64,000 bases of DNA from an uncultured Dorea sp. (GCA_910577685.1 CAJTOH010000002.1:62001-126000); one strand, 5' to 3'. Positions 26,902 through 35,658 are shown, counted from the first letter of the stretch. Notes: generated from the sequence alone by a model not told the origin. Made by a program: numbers and translations.

Positions 26902-27111
26902 CTATCTGAAAAAGAGGAGTACAGTGCCGAAAATGATAGCTGCAACGATTGCAAGAACAGGCCAAAGCGCTAAGAACGCGCCAAGCACCATTGCCAGATA
27001 ATCGTTCTTTTCTAACGGGAATTCCTGAATCTCTTCCTGAAAGCGCCGGAACTTTTCATCCTGTTCCTTTCGCCGCCGCGTCCATTTGCTGTTTTTTTCT
27101 GAAAATAACAT
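26902..27111 (-). CDS. Small membrane protein, 69 aa
   Basis: Unrecognised. The N-terminal 40 residues are highly charged (RRRKEQDEKFRRFQEEIQEF), followed by one long hydrophobic segment (about 43-67, LAMVLGAFLALWPVLAIVAA). No signal peptide is apparent, so the charged part probably faces the cytoplasm. GGGAAGAG precedes the ATG. It lies between oppF and pepF with short gaps and is presumably cotranscribed; it could be an accessory subunit of the transporter. Confidence 0.7.
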   Translation of the reverse strand: MLFSEKNSKWTRRRKEQDEKFRRFQEEIQEFPLEKNDYLAMVLGAFLALWPVLAIVAAIIFGTVLLFFR

Positions 27112-27138
27112 TGTACTCTTCCCTTTCTTCTAAAATAT

Positions 27139-28608
27139 TTATGATTCCTGCCCTAACGGGAAATGGCATGCCACGTAATGCTCCGGCTCAAGCTCTCTCA
27201 GCTCAGGAGTCACATGTTTGCAGATTTCCTGGCAGTATTTACACCTTGTATGGAATTTGCATCCCTTCGGCGGATGTACCGGGCTTGGGATATCTCCTTC
27301 CAGCGGTACAATCTCCTTCTTTGCATCCGGGTCTGTGGTCGGGATTGCCGACAAAAGCGCCTCCGTATACGGATGCATCGGGTGGTCAAACATATTCTGG
27401 GAAGACGCAAGCTCTACGATATTGCCCAGATACATAACGCCGATTCTGTCGCTGATATATTTTACGACGCTTAACCCATGGGAGATAAACAGGTACGCAA
27501 GGTTCTCCTTCTCGCCAAGGTCTTTCAGCAGGTTGACAATCTGCGACTGGATGGACACGTCAAGGGCGGATACCGCCTCGTCGCAGACAACGAACCTTGG
27601 TTTCAGCGCCAGCGCGCGGGCGATACCGATACGCTGCCTCTGCCCGCCGGAGAACTGGTGAGGATATCTGTGGATCATATACGGCGCAAGGCCGCATTCC
27701 TCCATCGTATTCATGACATAATCCTGCATCTTCTCGTCATTCTTCGTAAAGAACCCATGGGCAAGAAGCCCCTCGCCGATAATCTGCCCCACCGTCATCC
27801 TCGGATTCAGTGATGAGTACGGATCCTGGAAAATCATCTGCATGTCCTTCCTTAAGATACGCATCTCTTTTGTCTTAAGCCTTGCAAGATCCACGCCTTC
27901 GTCCCGGTATGCTTCGTATTTCTGGAACGCCTGGTCTGAGCTGTATCTGCCCCTAAGCGCGGTAAGTTTCTCTTCCGCCTCGCTTAGCTGCTTCTCTTTC
28001 GCCTGAATCTCGCTTTTCTTATCCTTGCCCTCTGCGCGGTCTTCTTCCCTTAAATTCCTGAGTTCCGCCGCAATCCTGAACTTGTCCAGGATAAGCTGCT
28101 CTGCCTCCTGCACGTTGTCAACGCCGTAAAACCCGCCGATAATCTGTACAAGGTCAAGGAATTCCTTATTGCACTCTTTACGGACGTTCTCGCACTCTTC
28201 CTGCTTCACGAATTTCTCCGCGCCGTCTGCCATCTTCTCATATTCTGCCTTGAGCGTCTCTACTTTATTCTCTAACTCGCTGATTTTTTTCTTTCTGGCG
28301 GCTATGCTCTTTACTGTCACACTGACATACTCGGGAGCCATCTCCGTAAGGGAACGGCCATAGTACATGGTCTTTCCTTCTGTCTGATGGTAAATCTGAA
28401 GCAACGTCCTTCCGAACGTAGACTTCCCGCACCCGGACTCTCCTACGAGCCCAACCGTCTCTCCTTCGTAGATGTCAAGGGTAATGCCGTCGTTGGCACG
28501 GACATAGAGCTGTTCTTTCTGGAATAATTTCGTCTTCTTAATCGGAAACCATTGTTTCAGGTCCGTAATCCTCAACAGCACCTTTTTATCCTGATTCTTA
28601 TTTTGCAT
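27139..28608 (-). CDS. oppF: Oligopeptide ABC transporter ATPase OppF with a coiled-coil insertion
   Basis: Nucleotide-binding subunit of the peptide importer, 489 residues against about 320-330 usual. Walker A GESGCGKST (56-64), Q-loop FQDPYSSLNPR (from about 260), signature FSGGQRQRIGIARAL, Walker B RFVVCDEAVSALD and the C-terminal oligopeptide motif with four cysteines (CKFHTRCKYCQEIC) are all intact. About 150 extra residues (roughly 92-245) lie between Walker A and the Q-loop; they are rich in E, K, R and A with heptad-like spacing, so two coiled-coil helices are likely. The gene overlaps oppD by 11 bases. Confidence 0.93.
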   Translation of the reverse strand: MQNKNQDKKVLLRITDLKQWFPIKKTKLFQKEQLYVRANDGITLDIYEGETVGLVGESGCGKSTFGRTLLQIYHQTEGKTMYYGRSLTEMAPEYVSVTVKSIAARKKKISELENKVETLKAEYEKMADGAEKFVKQEECENVRKECNKEFLDLVQIIGGFYGVDNVQEAEQLILDKFRIAAELRNLREEDRAEGKDKKSEIQAKEKQLSEAEEKLTALRGRYSSDQAFQKYEAYRDEGVDLARLKTKEMRILRKDMQMIFQDPYSSLNPRMTVGQIIGEGLLAHGFFTKNDEKMQDYVMNTMEECGLAPYMIHRYPHQFSGGQRQRIGIARALALKPRFVVCDEAVSALDVSIQSQIVNLLKDLGEKENLAYLFISHGLSVVKYISDRIGVMYLGNIVELASSQNMFDHPMHPYTEALLSAIPTTDPDAKKEIVPLEGDIPSPVHPPKGCKFHTRCKYCQEICKHVTPELRELEPEHYVACHFPLGQES

Positions 28609-29593
28609 GGCGCGCCTCCTTTTCCGGATAGAAACAGCGTACGAGGTGATCCCCCTCCACCTGCTCTAATTTCGGTTCTTCTTCTAAGCATCTGTCGGTA
28701 GCATACTTACAGCGGGGCGCGAACTTACATCCCTTCGGAAGATCCAGCGGATGAGGCACGGCTCCCGGGATTGCCTCAAGCCTCGTCCCGACCGGCGTAT
28801 CCAGACGCGGGATAGAGGTCATCAGGCCTTCCGTGTACGGATGGGAGTATCTGGTGTCCTTTGCAAATACCACATGCGCCGGGCACATCTCCACAACCTG
28901 CCCGCAGTACATAACCGCCACGCTGTCCGCCATCTCGTTGATAACGCCAAGGTCATGGGTGATGAACAGGATGGACGTCCCCTTCTCACGTTTCAGTTCG
29001 TTCATCAGATGCAGGATCTGCGCCTGGATGGTAACGTCAAGCGCAGTGGTGGGCTCGTCCGCAATCAAGAGGCTGGGCTCGCACGCAAGCGCCATCGCAA
29101 TCATGACACGCTGGCGCATACCGCCGGAGAGCTGGTGCGGGAACTGCTTCATAATAGACTCTGCATTGGGTATCTTAACCGACTTCAGCATCTCAAGGGA
29201 TTTTTTGCTTGCTTCTTCCTTCGAAATCTTCTGGTGGGTCAGATAAACTTCATTCAACTGTTTCTCAATCGTATACACCGGGTTTAAGCTCGTCATCGGT
29301 TCCTGGAAGATTACGGAAATCTCGTTTCCACGGATCTGGTACATATCGTTAATCGTACATTCGGCAAGGTCGCGCCCTTTGAACGTAATCTTTCCGCTGT
29401 CAATGTATCCGTTGCCGTCGAGCAGTTTCAGGATGCTCATTGCAGAAACGCTCTTACCGCTTCCGGACTCTCCGACGATTCCAAGGGTTTTACCTGCCTC
29501 AACCTGATAAGACACGCCGTTTACGGCTTTTACGATTCCTTTTTTCGTCTTAAAAAATGTGTGTAAATCGTCAACTTCTAATAAATACTCCAT
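28598..29593 (-). CDS. oppD: Oligopeptide ABC transporter ATPase OppD
   Basis: Partner ATPase of OppF, 331 residues, normal length. Walker A GESGSGKSV, signature LSGGMRQRVMIAMAL, Walker B LLIADEPTTALD and the C-terminal peptide-transporter cysteine motif (CKFAPRCKYATDRC) are present; the last motif can hold an iron-sulfur or metal site in this family. No insertion is present, unlike its partner. It starts 8 bases after oppC. Confidence 0.95.
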   Translation of the reverse strand: MEYLLEVDDLHTFFKTKKGIVKAVNGVSYQVEAGKTLGIVGESGSGKSVSAMSILKLLDGNGYIDSGKITFKGRDLAECTINDMYQIRGNEISVIFQEPMTSLNPVYTIEKQLNEVYLTHQKISKEEASKKSLEMLKSVKIPNAESIMKQFPHQLSGGMRQRVMIAMALACEPSLLIADEPTTALDVTIQAQILHLMNELKREKGTSILFITHDLGVINEMADSVAVMYCGQVVEMCPAHVVFAKDTRYSHPYTEGLMTSIPRLDTPVGTRLEAIPGAVPHPLDLPKGCKFAPRCKYATDRCLEEEPKLEQVEGDHLVRCFYPEKEARHAK

Positions 29594-29601
29594 GACTCCC
29601 C

Positions 29602-31365
29602 CTACCTTTCACTGGATTTTGGATCAACTGCTTTCCGCAGGCCGTCTCCGAAAAGGTTGATACTGATTGTACAAAGCCCGAGTGCGATAGACGGGAACAC
29701 CCATCTCCACCAGAACTGTGAGATAACCTCCGAAGAACGGCAGTTATTCAGCATATTCCCCCATGAAGGAATCGGCTCACCGACACCAAACCCAAGGAAT
29801 GACAAACCGGACTCTGTAAGCATACAGGTAGCAAATGCAAGCGTCGCATTCACGATGATGATTGTCATAACGTTCGGCACGATGTGACGGAAAATGATAT
29901 TCATCTCACGCACGCCGAGGGCTTTTGCCGCGGTAACAAACTCCTTCTGCCGTTCTGCCAGTACCTGGGCGCGGACCATCCCCGCGACACCCGGCCAGCT
30001 CAAGATACCAAGGATTACCATAATCATGATGATACGTCCTACCTCCGAAACTTTGTTTCCAATCAACGCCGACAAAATCAACGCCAGCGGGATAAACGGC
30101 AGGGAGCCTACCACTTCCGCGATACGCATCAGCACAATATCAACCTTGCCTGCATAGTATCCGGAAATACCTCCGATAATGATACCGATAATCAGGGAAA
30201 TGATAACGGATACAAACCCGACCGTCATCGTCATCTGCCCGCCCTTCAAGAGACGCAGCGCAACGCTTCTTCCCAGGTTATCCGTTCCGAACAGATATCC
30301 TTTCAGTCCCCAGGTGGTAATATTCCCCTCTGCATCAACCGCATAATTCTGGTAATATTTGCTGTAAATAGCCTCAATATTCTTAAGCCCTGACGGGAGC
30401 TCAGCCTGTTTATTGTTGTTTCCGCCCCATGCAACGGCAGTGCCGTCGTCAAGCAGCGCAACGGCGTGGTTACGTCCTGCCGCAAGAGATACTACATGGC
30501 CTTCCACGCCTTCCGGAATGTCCTTGATATGGAAATCATTGCTGCCCCAGCACACAATCGACCCGTCCTCAAGAAGCGCAAGCGCCGTCTTATCTGTCAG
30601 GACGATGTCCTTCACCTTCCCCTGAATCTCATCCGGAACCGCGTCGAATGCCGTCGCACGCTTGGCAAGAGGAATCAGTTTCCCGTCCTCCGTGAGGGCA
30701 AGCCCTGTCTGGATATTGATCCTCACCAGTTTCACATTCTCGCCCTTTGTCTTGGAATCCACGATGTCAACGGTATTCTCATTCCCCCATTTTACAACGC
30801 TTCCGTCTTCCAGGACTACGACCGATACCTGATATCCTGCCGCGATAGATTTTACCTTCTTACTCTGTACCTCTGCCGGAATCCGGTTCAGGTTCATACG
30901 GTTGAATCCCCAGGTGAACAACTTCCCCTCTTCATTCACCGCAAGGACATGATCCTGTCCCACCGCGATATCTACCACCTTGCCCATGTCTGCCGGAATC
31001 TGTTTCAGACGGTCTGTCAGGTTTCCCCACTCATACACGACGCCGTCGTTGTCAATCCCTACTCCGAAGGTCGGACCTACTCCGATTGCCTTCGCATTGC
31101 CGTTTAGCTCCTTGGGAACGGAGAGGAATGAGAACCCTGGCCCGATATTCTTCTGTGTCGGATCCTGATAATTCATCTCCTGATAAAACCAGATTGGGAG
31201 AATAAAACACATCAAAAATATTACAATAAATACAAAAGCCGAACCCATGGCAATCTTATTCTCGCAGAGGTTCTTGATAATTGTCCGGAACGGACTCTGC
31301 ATCTGTTCTTCTTCTAAGATAGAACGCTGCTTTTCTTCTTTCTTACCTTTTTTCAACATGTTCAT
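29602..31365 (-). CDS. oppC: Oligopeptide ABC permease OppC with an inserted RCC1-like beta-propeller
   Basis: Membrane permease subunit, 587 residues against about 300 usual. The N-terminal OppC domain and TM1 (about 40-60) are followed by about 265 residues (90-355) of RCC1/BLIP-II-type repeats with regularly spaced DG and WG motifs (YEWG 111, FTWG 150, VKWG 191, VCWG 271, VAWG 311, TTWG 350). The normal permease then resumes at FGTDNLGRSVALRLLKGG with five more helices and the EAA loop (AAKALGVREMNIIFRHIVPN). The propeller would sit outside the cell. The reading frame is continuous, so this is a true fusion. It starts 7 bases after oppB. Confidence 0.94.
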   Translation of the reverse strand: MNMLKKGKKEEKQRSILEEEQMQSPFRTIIKNLCENKIAMGSAFVFIVIFLMCFILPIWFYQEMNYQDPTQKNIGPGFSFLSVPKELNGNAKAIGVGPTFGVGIDNDGVVYEWGNLTDRLKQIPADMGKVVDIAVGQDHVLAVNEEGKLFTWGFNRMNLNRIPAEVQSKKVKSIAAGYQVSVVVLEDGSVVKWGNENTVDIVDSKTKGENVKLVRINIQTGLALTEDGKLIPLAKRATAFDAVPDEIQGKVKDIVLTDKTALALLEDGSIVCWGSNDFHIKDIPEGVEGHVVSLAAGRNHAVALLDDGTAVAWGGNNNKQAELPSGLKNIEAIYSKYYQNYAVDAEGNITTWGLKGYLFGTDNLGRSVALRLLKGGQMTMTVGFVSVIISLIIGIIIGGISGYYAGKVDIVLMRIAEVVGSLPFIPLALILSALIGNKVSEVGRIIMIMVILGILSWPGVAGMVRAQVLAERQKEFVTAAKALGVREMNIIFRHIVPNVMTIIIVNATLAFATCMLTESGLSFLGFGVGEPIPSWGNMLNNCRSSEVISQFWWRWVFPSIALGLCTISINLFGDGLRKAVDPKSSER

Positions 31366-31372
31366 TCCTCCA

Positions 31373-32356
31373 TTACTCTAACTTGATTCTCGGATCTACC
31401 AGACAATAGCAGAGGTCTGTGACCAAGTTCGCGATAAGCCCCAGAAGTATGTAGAACATCTGCATCGCTAGCGCAACCGTGTAATCCTGGTTCATAAGGG
31501 AATCAATCAACAGCTTACCTACGCCGTTCCATGAGAACAGTGTCTCAATAATAATAGAACCGCCAAAAATTGCTACGATAGAGCCGACCACATATCCCGT
31601 AATCGGGATTAATGCATTTCGGAATGCATGTTTATAAATTACCGTTTTTTCCCGCAGTCCCTTTGCCCTTGCGGTGCGGACATAATCCATGGAAAGCGCG
31701 TCTAACAGGGCCCCCCTGACATACCGGGTCAGGCCGCCGAGCCCTGCGAATACCATTACGATCACCGGCAGGCTGAGATGGTACAAATAGTCCGTAAACG
31801 CCCGAAACCCGGTATAATTCGCCCCCGTCGTTACCATGCCGCTGATTGGGAAGATTGGGAGCTTGATTGCAAACAGGAAGATAAATAACAGCGCCGTGAT
31901 AAACGACGGAATACTGATACCGATAATCGTAGTCACCTGCACGGTCGTATCAAACACCGTATTCTGCTTCACCGCCGCCTTGATTCCCAGCGGAACCGTA
32001 ATCATGAACAGAAGCACATAGAATACGATATTCAAACAAATCGTATTCTTCATCGGCGGGCCGATCAGTTCTGTGACCGGTATCCGATATATGGAAGAGT
32101 ATCCGAAATCTCCGCTCAGCAGATTCCCGAACCAACTGAAATACTGCATAACCAATGGTTTGTCCAAGCCAAGCCTTGCCCTTGCCTGCTGATAGAGCAT
32201 CTCATACTCCTCCGGTGAGACGCTCATCTTCTGTCCTTCCACCAACATACGCGCCGGGTCTCCGGGAACCATCTTAAACAGGCCAAAAAGCAAAATGGAC
32301 AAAATAAAGAAAACGACCACCATATAGGCAAGTCTTTTTAATATGTATTTAGCCAT
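31373..32356 (-). CDS. oppB: Oligopeptide ABC permease OppB
   Basis: First permease subunit, 327 residues, usual length. The start MAKYILKRLAYMVVVFFILSILLF is typical of OppB/DppB, with six membrane segments and the EAA loop YVRTARAKGLREKTVIYKHAFRN. No insertion. It is separated from oppA by 83 bases containing a terminator-like hairpin. Confidence 0.95.
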   Translation of the reverse strand: MAKYILKRLAYMVVVFFILSILLFGLFKMVPGDPARMLVEGQKMSVSPEEYEMLYQQARARLGLDKPLVMQYFSWFGNLLSGDFGYSSIYRIPVTELIGPPMKNTICLNIVFYVLLFMITVPLGIKAAVKQNTVFDTTVQVTTIIGISIPSFITALLFIFLFAIKLPIFPISGMVTTGANYTGFRAFTDYLYHLSLPVIVMVFAGLGGLTRYVRGALLDALSMDYVRTARAKGLREKTVIYKHAFRNALIPITGYVVGSIVAIFGGSIIIETLFSWNGVGKLLIDSLMNQDYTVALAMQMFYILLGLIANLVTDLCYCLVDPRIKLE

Positions 32357-32384
32357 ATGTAAAACCCCACTTTATTTTTGATAA

Positions 32385-32415
32385 AAGGGGAGATAGCGGC
32401 TCGCCGTCTCCCCTT
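32385..32415 (-). terminator. Intercistronic attenuator between oppA and oppB
   Basis: AAGGGGAGA / TCTCCCCTT stem followed by TTTTATC on the minus strand. It should stop or stabilise part of the transcripts after oppA and so raise the ratio of binding protein to permease. Confidence 0.75.
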
Positions 32416-32439
32416 ATTATTTCTATCCTGTCAAAGCTC

Positions 32440-34374
32440 CTATTCCTCGATGTATGCATCAAGAACGAAGCCCCACCAGTTGTCATATGCACGCGGAACA
32501 AAGTTCTTTAATTTGGGATTATAGAACCAGTACTGTGTTCCTGTAGTCATAACAACACCCGGCATCTTCTTGTTGATCTCTTCTTCAAACTTCACAAACA
32601 ATTCACGGTATGTCTCTACGTCGCCAGGCTCTACCTTCTGCATCTGCGCCGTAATGCTCTTCAGCTCCGGGTCGCTGACACGATAGTAGTTCCAAAGCCC
32701 CATTCTGTCCGGAGCGTCGTCAAAGAAGTACCACCAAGAGCTAAGCTCCGGCAAAACAACGCCGCAGGAGAATACATGGTAAATCGGGTCGGAGCCTTCA
32801 CGGTTCAGATGATTAACCAACTGTGAAAAGTCCATCTTCGTTCCTACAAACTTCATACCAATCTTCTCCGCCTCCGGAGGAATTACCGTGTTGTAAAGAT
32901 TGTTCACTTCACTTTCATTGTATGACCACTGAAGCTCCAGAGGCATCAGCTCGCCGTCCACGTCTTTATAACGTACCTTGTCCGTGCCTTCCTTGAACTC
33001 TTCCCCTTTTTCGTTCAATGTCCAGCCGCCGTCAATCAATTCCTGCTTTGCCTTATCGATATCGTATGTATAATGTATAAGTTTTTCTTCAAGTTCATCT
33101 TTTGTCGCCTGATAGTCTTCCATTGCTTCCGTAGCAAGACAGTCGACAACGGATGCATATCCGCCCGTAAGCTGCTTGTTCAGCTCGTCACGGTCGATAA
33201 TATAAGCGAATGCACGGCGCACTTCCGGGAACTGAGCAGGCCCGAAATCACATGCGAAACGGAATTCATTTACAGAATCCAACGGCACTAACCCATAATT
33301 TGCTTTCAGGCTGCCGTCTTCAATCTTCGTCAAGGTAGAGTCAATCGTCTCACCCTTTGTCGTATTAAAGTAGTCAACCGTGCCTTTCTCAAACTCATCT
33401 CTCCAAGTCTCTGCCGCAATCGGTTTCGAGATGATGGACTGCACATGAGGCTTCGTCCCGTCAGGACCGCCCACGTACTCTTCGTTGATTTCAAGCTCTA
33501 CGGTCTCGGTGCTGATGTCAACGCTCTTCAGCTTGTAAGGCCCGCATACGACCGGTCTCTTATAGCGGAATCCTTTGTTCGGATCCAGAAGCGTCTCTCT
33601 TAACACATCGGTAGTGTACTTATCGTTGAAATAGCAGCCGTTGCCGTCGTCAAGGATATCTGCATCCGGCGCTATCGCCGCCATCGGCTCAGGCCCAAAC
33701 CCTACATCGGCAAGAGCAAAGTAGTTCGGCAGGTTCTCTGCATCTACCGTCATAGAGAACTCATAATCCCCGAGAAGCCGAAGCCCTGCAAACTCCTTCT
33801 TATCCCCGCTGTTGAAATCCGTGTAGCCAACCAGCGTGCTTCCTGTAGTCGCATCGCCTTCGCACTCAACGAACTGCTTGGATGAACGCATCATAATGCC
33901 AAACAAGTAATCTTTTGCAGTAATGTCGGAACCGTCGCTCCACTTCAGGTTATCGTTGATTTCGACAGTATAAGTCATGGAGCCGTCTTCATTCTCCTTC
34001 TCTTCGTGTGACTTTACAACAGTCTCATTCCAGTCAACCTTCCGGTCTCTCATGATGCTCGTCAGGCCGTATCCATCCATCAGAGTGATAAACCCTGTGT
34101 TTGACGCATTCGCAGACCAGCCGCTCATCATATCCGGAGATAAGGTACCCGGCGTAATCTGAACGACAAACTGCCCTCCTACCGGCGCATCCTCCGGCGG
34201 CGCCTGCGGCTCTGCGGTCTGTTCTACCCCTACTTCGCTGTCTGCGCTGCTCTTCTTGTCATCTTCTTTTCCTGAGCCTGAAGATGAGTTGCTGCTTACG
34301 CTCCCCCCGCTGCACGCTGCAAGTGAGAATGTCAAAATTCCAGCAAGCAAACATGCGATTACTCTTTTTTTCAT
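32440..34374 (-). CDS. oppA: Oligopeptide-binding lipoprotein OppA
   Basis: Extracellular solute-binding protein of family 5, 644 residues. The signal peptide with lipobox LAAC (Cys about 21) is followed by a low-complexity Ser/Gly/Lys linker. The family 5 fold is recognisable (NDNLKWSDGSDITAKDYLFG, ALADVGFGPEPMAAIAPD, RRAFAYIIDRDELNKQL). It is longer than Escherichia coli OppA (about 540), with the excess spread through the mature domain. First gene of the operon, so it would dominate the transcript with the attenuator that follows. Confidence 0.94.
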   Translation of the reverse strand: MKKRVIACLLAGILTFSLAACSGGSVSSNSSSGSGKEDDKKSSADSEVGVEQTAEPQAPPEDAPVGGQFVVQITPGTLSPDMMSGWSANASNTGFITLMDGYGLTSIMRDRKVDWNETVVKSHEEKENEDGSMTYTVEINDNLKWSDGSDITAKDYLFGIMMRSSKQFVECEGDATTGSTLVGYTDFNSGDKKEFAGLRLLGDYEFSMTVDAENLPNYFALADVGFGPEPMAAIAPDADILDDGNGCYFNDKYTTDVLRETLLDPNKGFRYKRPVVCGPYKLKSVDISTETVELEINEEYVGGPDGTKPHVQSIISKPIAAETWRDEFEKGTVDYFNTTKGETIDSTLTKIEDGSLKANYGLVPLDSVNEFRFACDFGPAQFPEVRRAFAYIIDRDELNKQLTGGYASVVDCLATEAMEDYQATKDELEEKLIHYTYDIDKAKQELIDGGWTLNEKGEEFKEGTDKVRYKDVDGELMPLELQWSYNESEVNNLYNTVIPPEAEKIGMKFVGTKMDFSQLVNHLNREGSDPIYHVFSCGVVLPELSSWWYFFDDAPDRMGLWNYYRVSDPELKSITAQMQKVEPGDVETYRELFVKFEEEINKKMPGVVMTTGTQYWFYNPKLKNFVPRAYDNWWGFVLDAYIEE

Positions 34375-34741
34375 GTCTTTCTTTTCCTCCTTTTTCTCCT
34401 TTGAAACATAGTTTCAAAGAGTATATATGGATTCTAACATACTTGATTATATTTTACAATAGCAACTAATATTTTAGGTGTCATTTGTCATTTTTTTGTA
34501 AACATTATACAATTATCCGGTCTAATTCTCCTCTCCGGGATATCCCTTGACGTCATTGTAAGGCTTTATTTTTATCCAAACCATTTTATAGCAAAAGGTT
34601 AAAAAAGCCTGTAATTCAGGCATAAAATCAATATTTTTTTCACAATATTAGCCTTATTTTTATATGCTTCATTCAAAATCTATATTCTGCGATCATCCAC
34701 TTTTTACAAACATCTCTGTGCATGTTCAATAAATAACATAA
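34375..34741 (-). other. Intergenic region upstream of oppA
   Basis: AT-rich. It holds the ribosome binding site AAAGGAGGAAAAG of oppA and a small hairpin (34599-34622). Several TATAAT-like stretches occur, but no promoter with convincing spacing was found. No coding sequence is seen. Confidence 0.6.
34599..34622 (-). terminator. Short terminator-like hairpin
   Basis: GCCTG-AATTA-CAGGC followed by six T on the minus strand. It lies about 120 bases beyond the terminator of the tRNA cluster, so it may be a backup terminator or end a short unannotated RNA. Confidence 0.5.
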
Positions 34742-34785
34742 AAAATCCCGAAGTCTTTTCATTTTACAAAAGCTTCGGGATTTTA
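34742..34785 (-). terminator. Terminator of the tRNA cluster
   Basis: AAAATCCCGAAG / CTTCGGGATTTT stem directly after tRNA-Leu in the direction of transcription. Confidence 0.85.
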
Positions 34786-34790
34786 TTCAG

Positions 34791-34871
34791 TGCGGATGAC
34801 AGGACTTGAACCTGCACGGGATACCCACTAGATCCTAAGTCTAGCGCGTCTGCCAATTCCGCCACATCCGC
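34791..34871 (-). tRNA. tRNA-Leu (anticodon TAG)
   Basis: Acceptor GCGGATG/CATCCGC, class II long variable arm, anticodon stem CTAGA/TCTAG with loop CTTAGGA. CCA is not encoded. Last tRNA of the seven-gene cluster. Confidence 0.95.
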
Positions 34872-34915
34872 ATAAATGCTATCTAAGGAATCACTTCCAA
34901 AGATAGCATCTTACA

Positions 34916-34988
34916 TGAGCGTGCGGGGATTCGAACCCCGGACAACTTGATTAAAAGTCAAGTGCTCTACCACCTGAGCTACACGCCC
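34916..34988 (-). tRNA. tRNA-Lys (anticodon TTT)
   Basis: Acceptor GGGCGTG/CACGCTC, anticodon stem ACTTG/CAAGT with loop ACTTTTAAT region, T arm GGGGTTCGAATCCCC. CCA not encoded; 73 nt. Confidence 0.96.
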
Positions 34989-34993
34989 CTAAA

Positions 34994-35065
34994 CTGGGCT
35001 AGTTGGATTCGAACCAACGAATGCAGGAGTCAAAGTCCTGTGCCTTACCGCTTGGCGATAGCCCA
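34994..35065 (-). tRNA. tRNA-Gln (anticodon TTG)
   Basis: Acceptor TGGGCTA/TAGCCCA, anticodon stem CAGGA/TCCTG with TTG, discriminator G. CCA not encoded. Confidence 0.96.
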
Positions 35066-35079
35066 ATAAAAGAAAAAAG

Positions 35080-35154
35080 GGTGGGTAATGGGACTCGAAC
35101 CCATGATATCCAGAACCACAATCTGGCGCGCTAACCAACTGCACCATACCCACC
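35080..35154 (-). tRNA. tRNA-His (anticodon GTG)
   Basis: Acceptor GTGGGTA/TACCCAC with an encoded G at position -1 facing C73, the identity element of tRNA-His; anticodon GTG. CCA not encoded. Confidence 0.95.
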
Positions 35155-35221
35155 ATATATATTACTTATCGAACTATTCATGTCCAACTAAGTATCACCT
35201 TATTCAATTGTGTGGTTCTAA

Positions 35222-35295
35222 CGAGCCTGGGGGGATTCGAACCCTCGACCTACGGCTTAGAAGGCCGTTGCTCTATCCAGCTGAGCTACAGACTC
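35222..35295 (-). tRNA. tRNA-Arg (anticodon TCT)
   Basis: Acceptor GAGTCTG/CAGGCTC with one G-U pair, anticodon stem ACGGC/GCCGT with TCT. CCA not encoded. Confidence 0.95.
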
Positions 35296-35361
35296 ATAAG
35301 ACTAGCTCCCTAGAACTATTCGCCCCAAAACCTGACTATAACTATCTTTCGGCTTTAGGAA

Positions 35362-35432
35362 AGCGGGTGATGGGAATCGAACCCACGTATCTAGCTTGGA
35401 AGGCTAGTGTTCTACCATTGAACTACACCCGC
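35362..35432 (-). tRNA. tRNA-Gly (anticodon TCC)
   Basis: Acceptor GCGGGTG/CACCCGC, anticodon stem CTAGC/GCTAG with TCC, discriminator U as usual for bacterial Gly. CCA not encoded; 71 nt. Confidence 0.96.
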
Positions 35433-35440
35433 ATGGATTA

Positions 35441-35515
35441 TCGGGGTGACAGGATTCGAACCTGCGACCTCCTGGTCCCAAACCAGGCGCTCTAGCCAAG
35501 CTGAGCCACACCCCG
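35441..35515 (-). tRNA. tRNA-Pro (anticodon TGG)
   Basis: Acceptor CGGGGTG/CACCCCG, anticodon stem CCTGG/CCAGG with TGG. First tRNA of the cluster after its promoter. CCA not encoded. Confidence 0.96.
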
Positions 35516-35566
35516 TCACTATATGTTTCCTGTATCCCGAAGTTACATCTCCGTAACACAAAAGTT

Positions 35567-35595
35567 ATTATATAGGAACATCCACTACTTGTCAA
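35567..35595 (-). promoter_or_regulatory. Consensus promoter of the tRNA cluster
   Basis: TTGACA (35590-35595) and TATAAT (35567-35572) on the minus strand with exactly 17 bases between: a perfect sigma-A promoter, fitting a strong stable-RNA operon. Confidence 0.92.
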
Positions 35596-35658
35596 CAACT
35601 TTTTTTAATTTTTGCCAACTTTTTTCACTTTCGCCAAAATTCTTCTCTCCGCTATACT

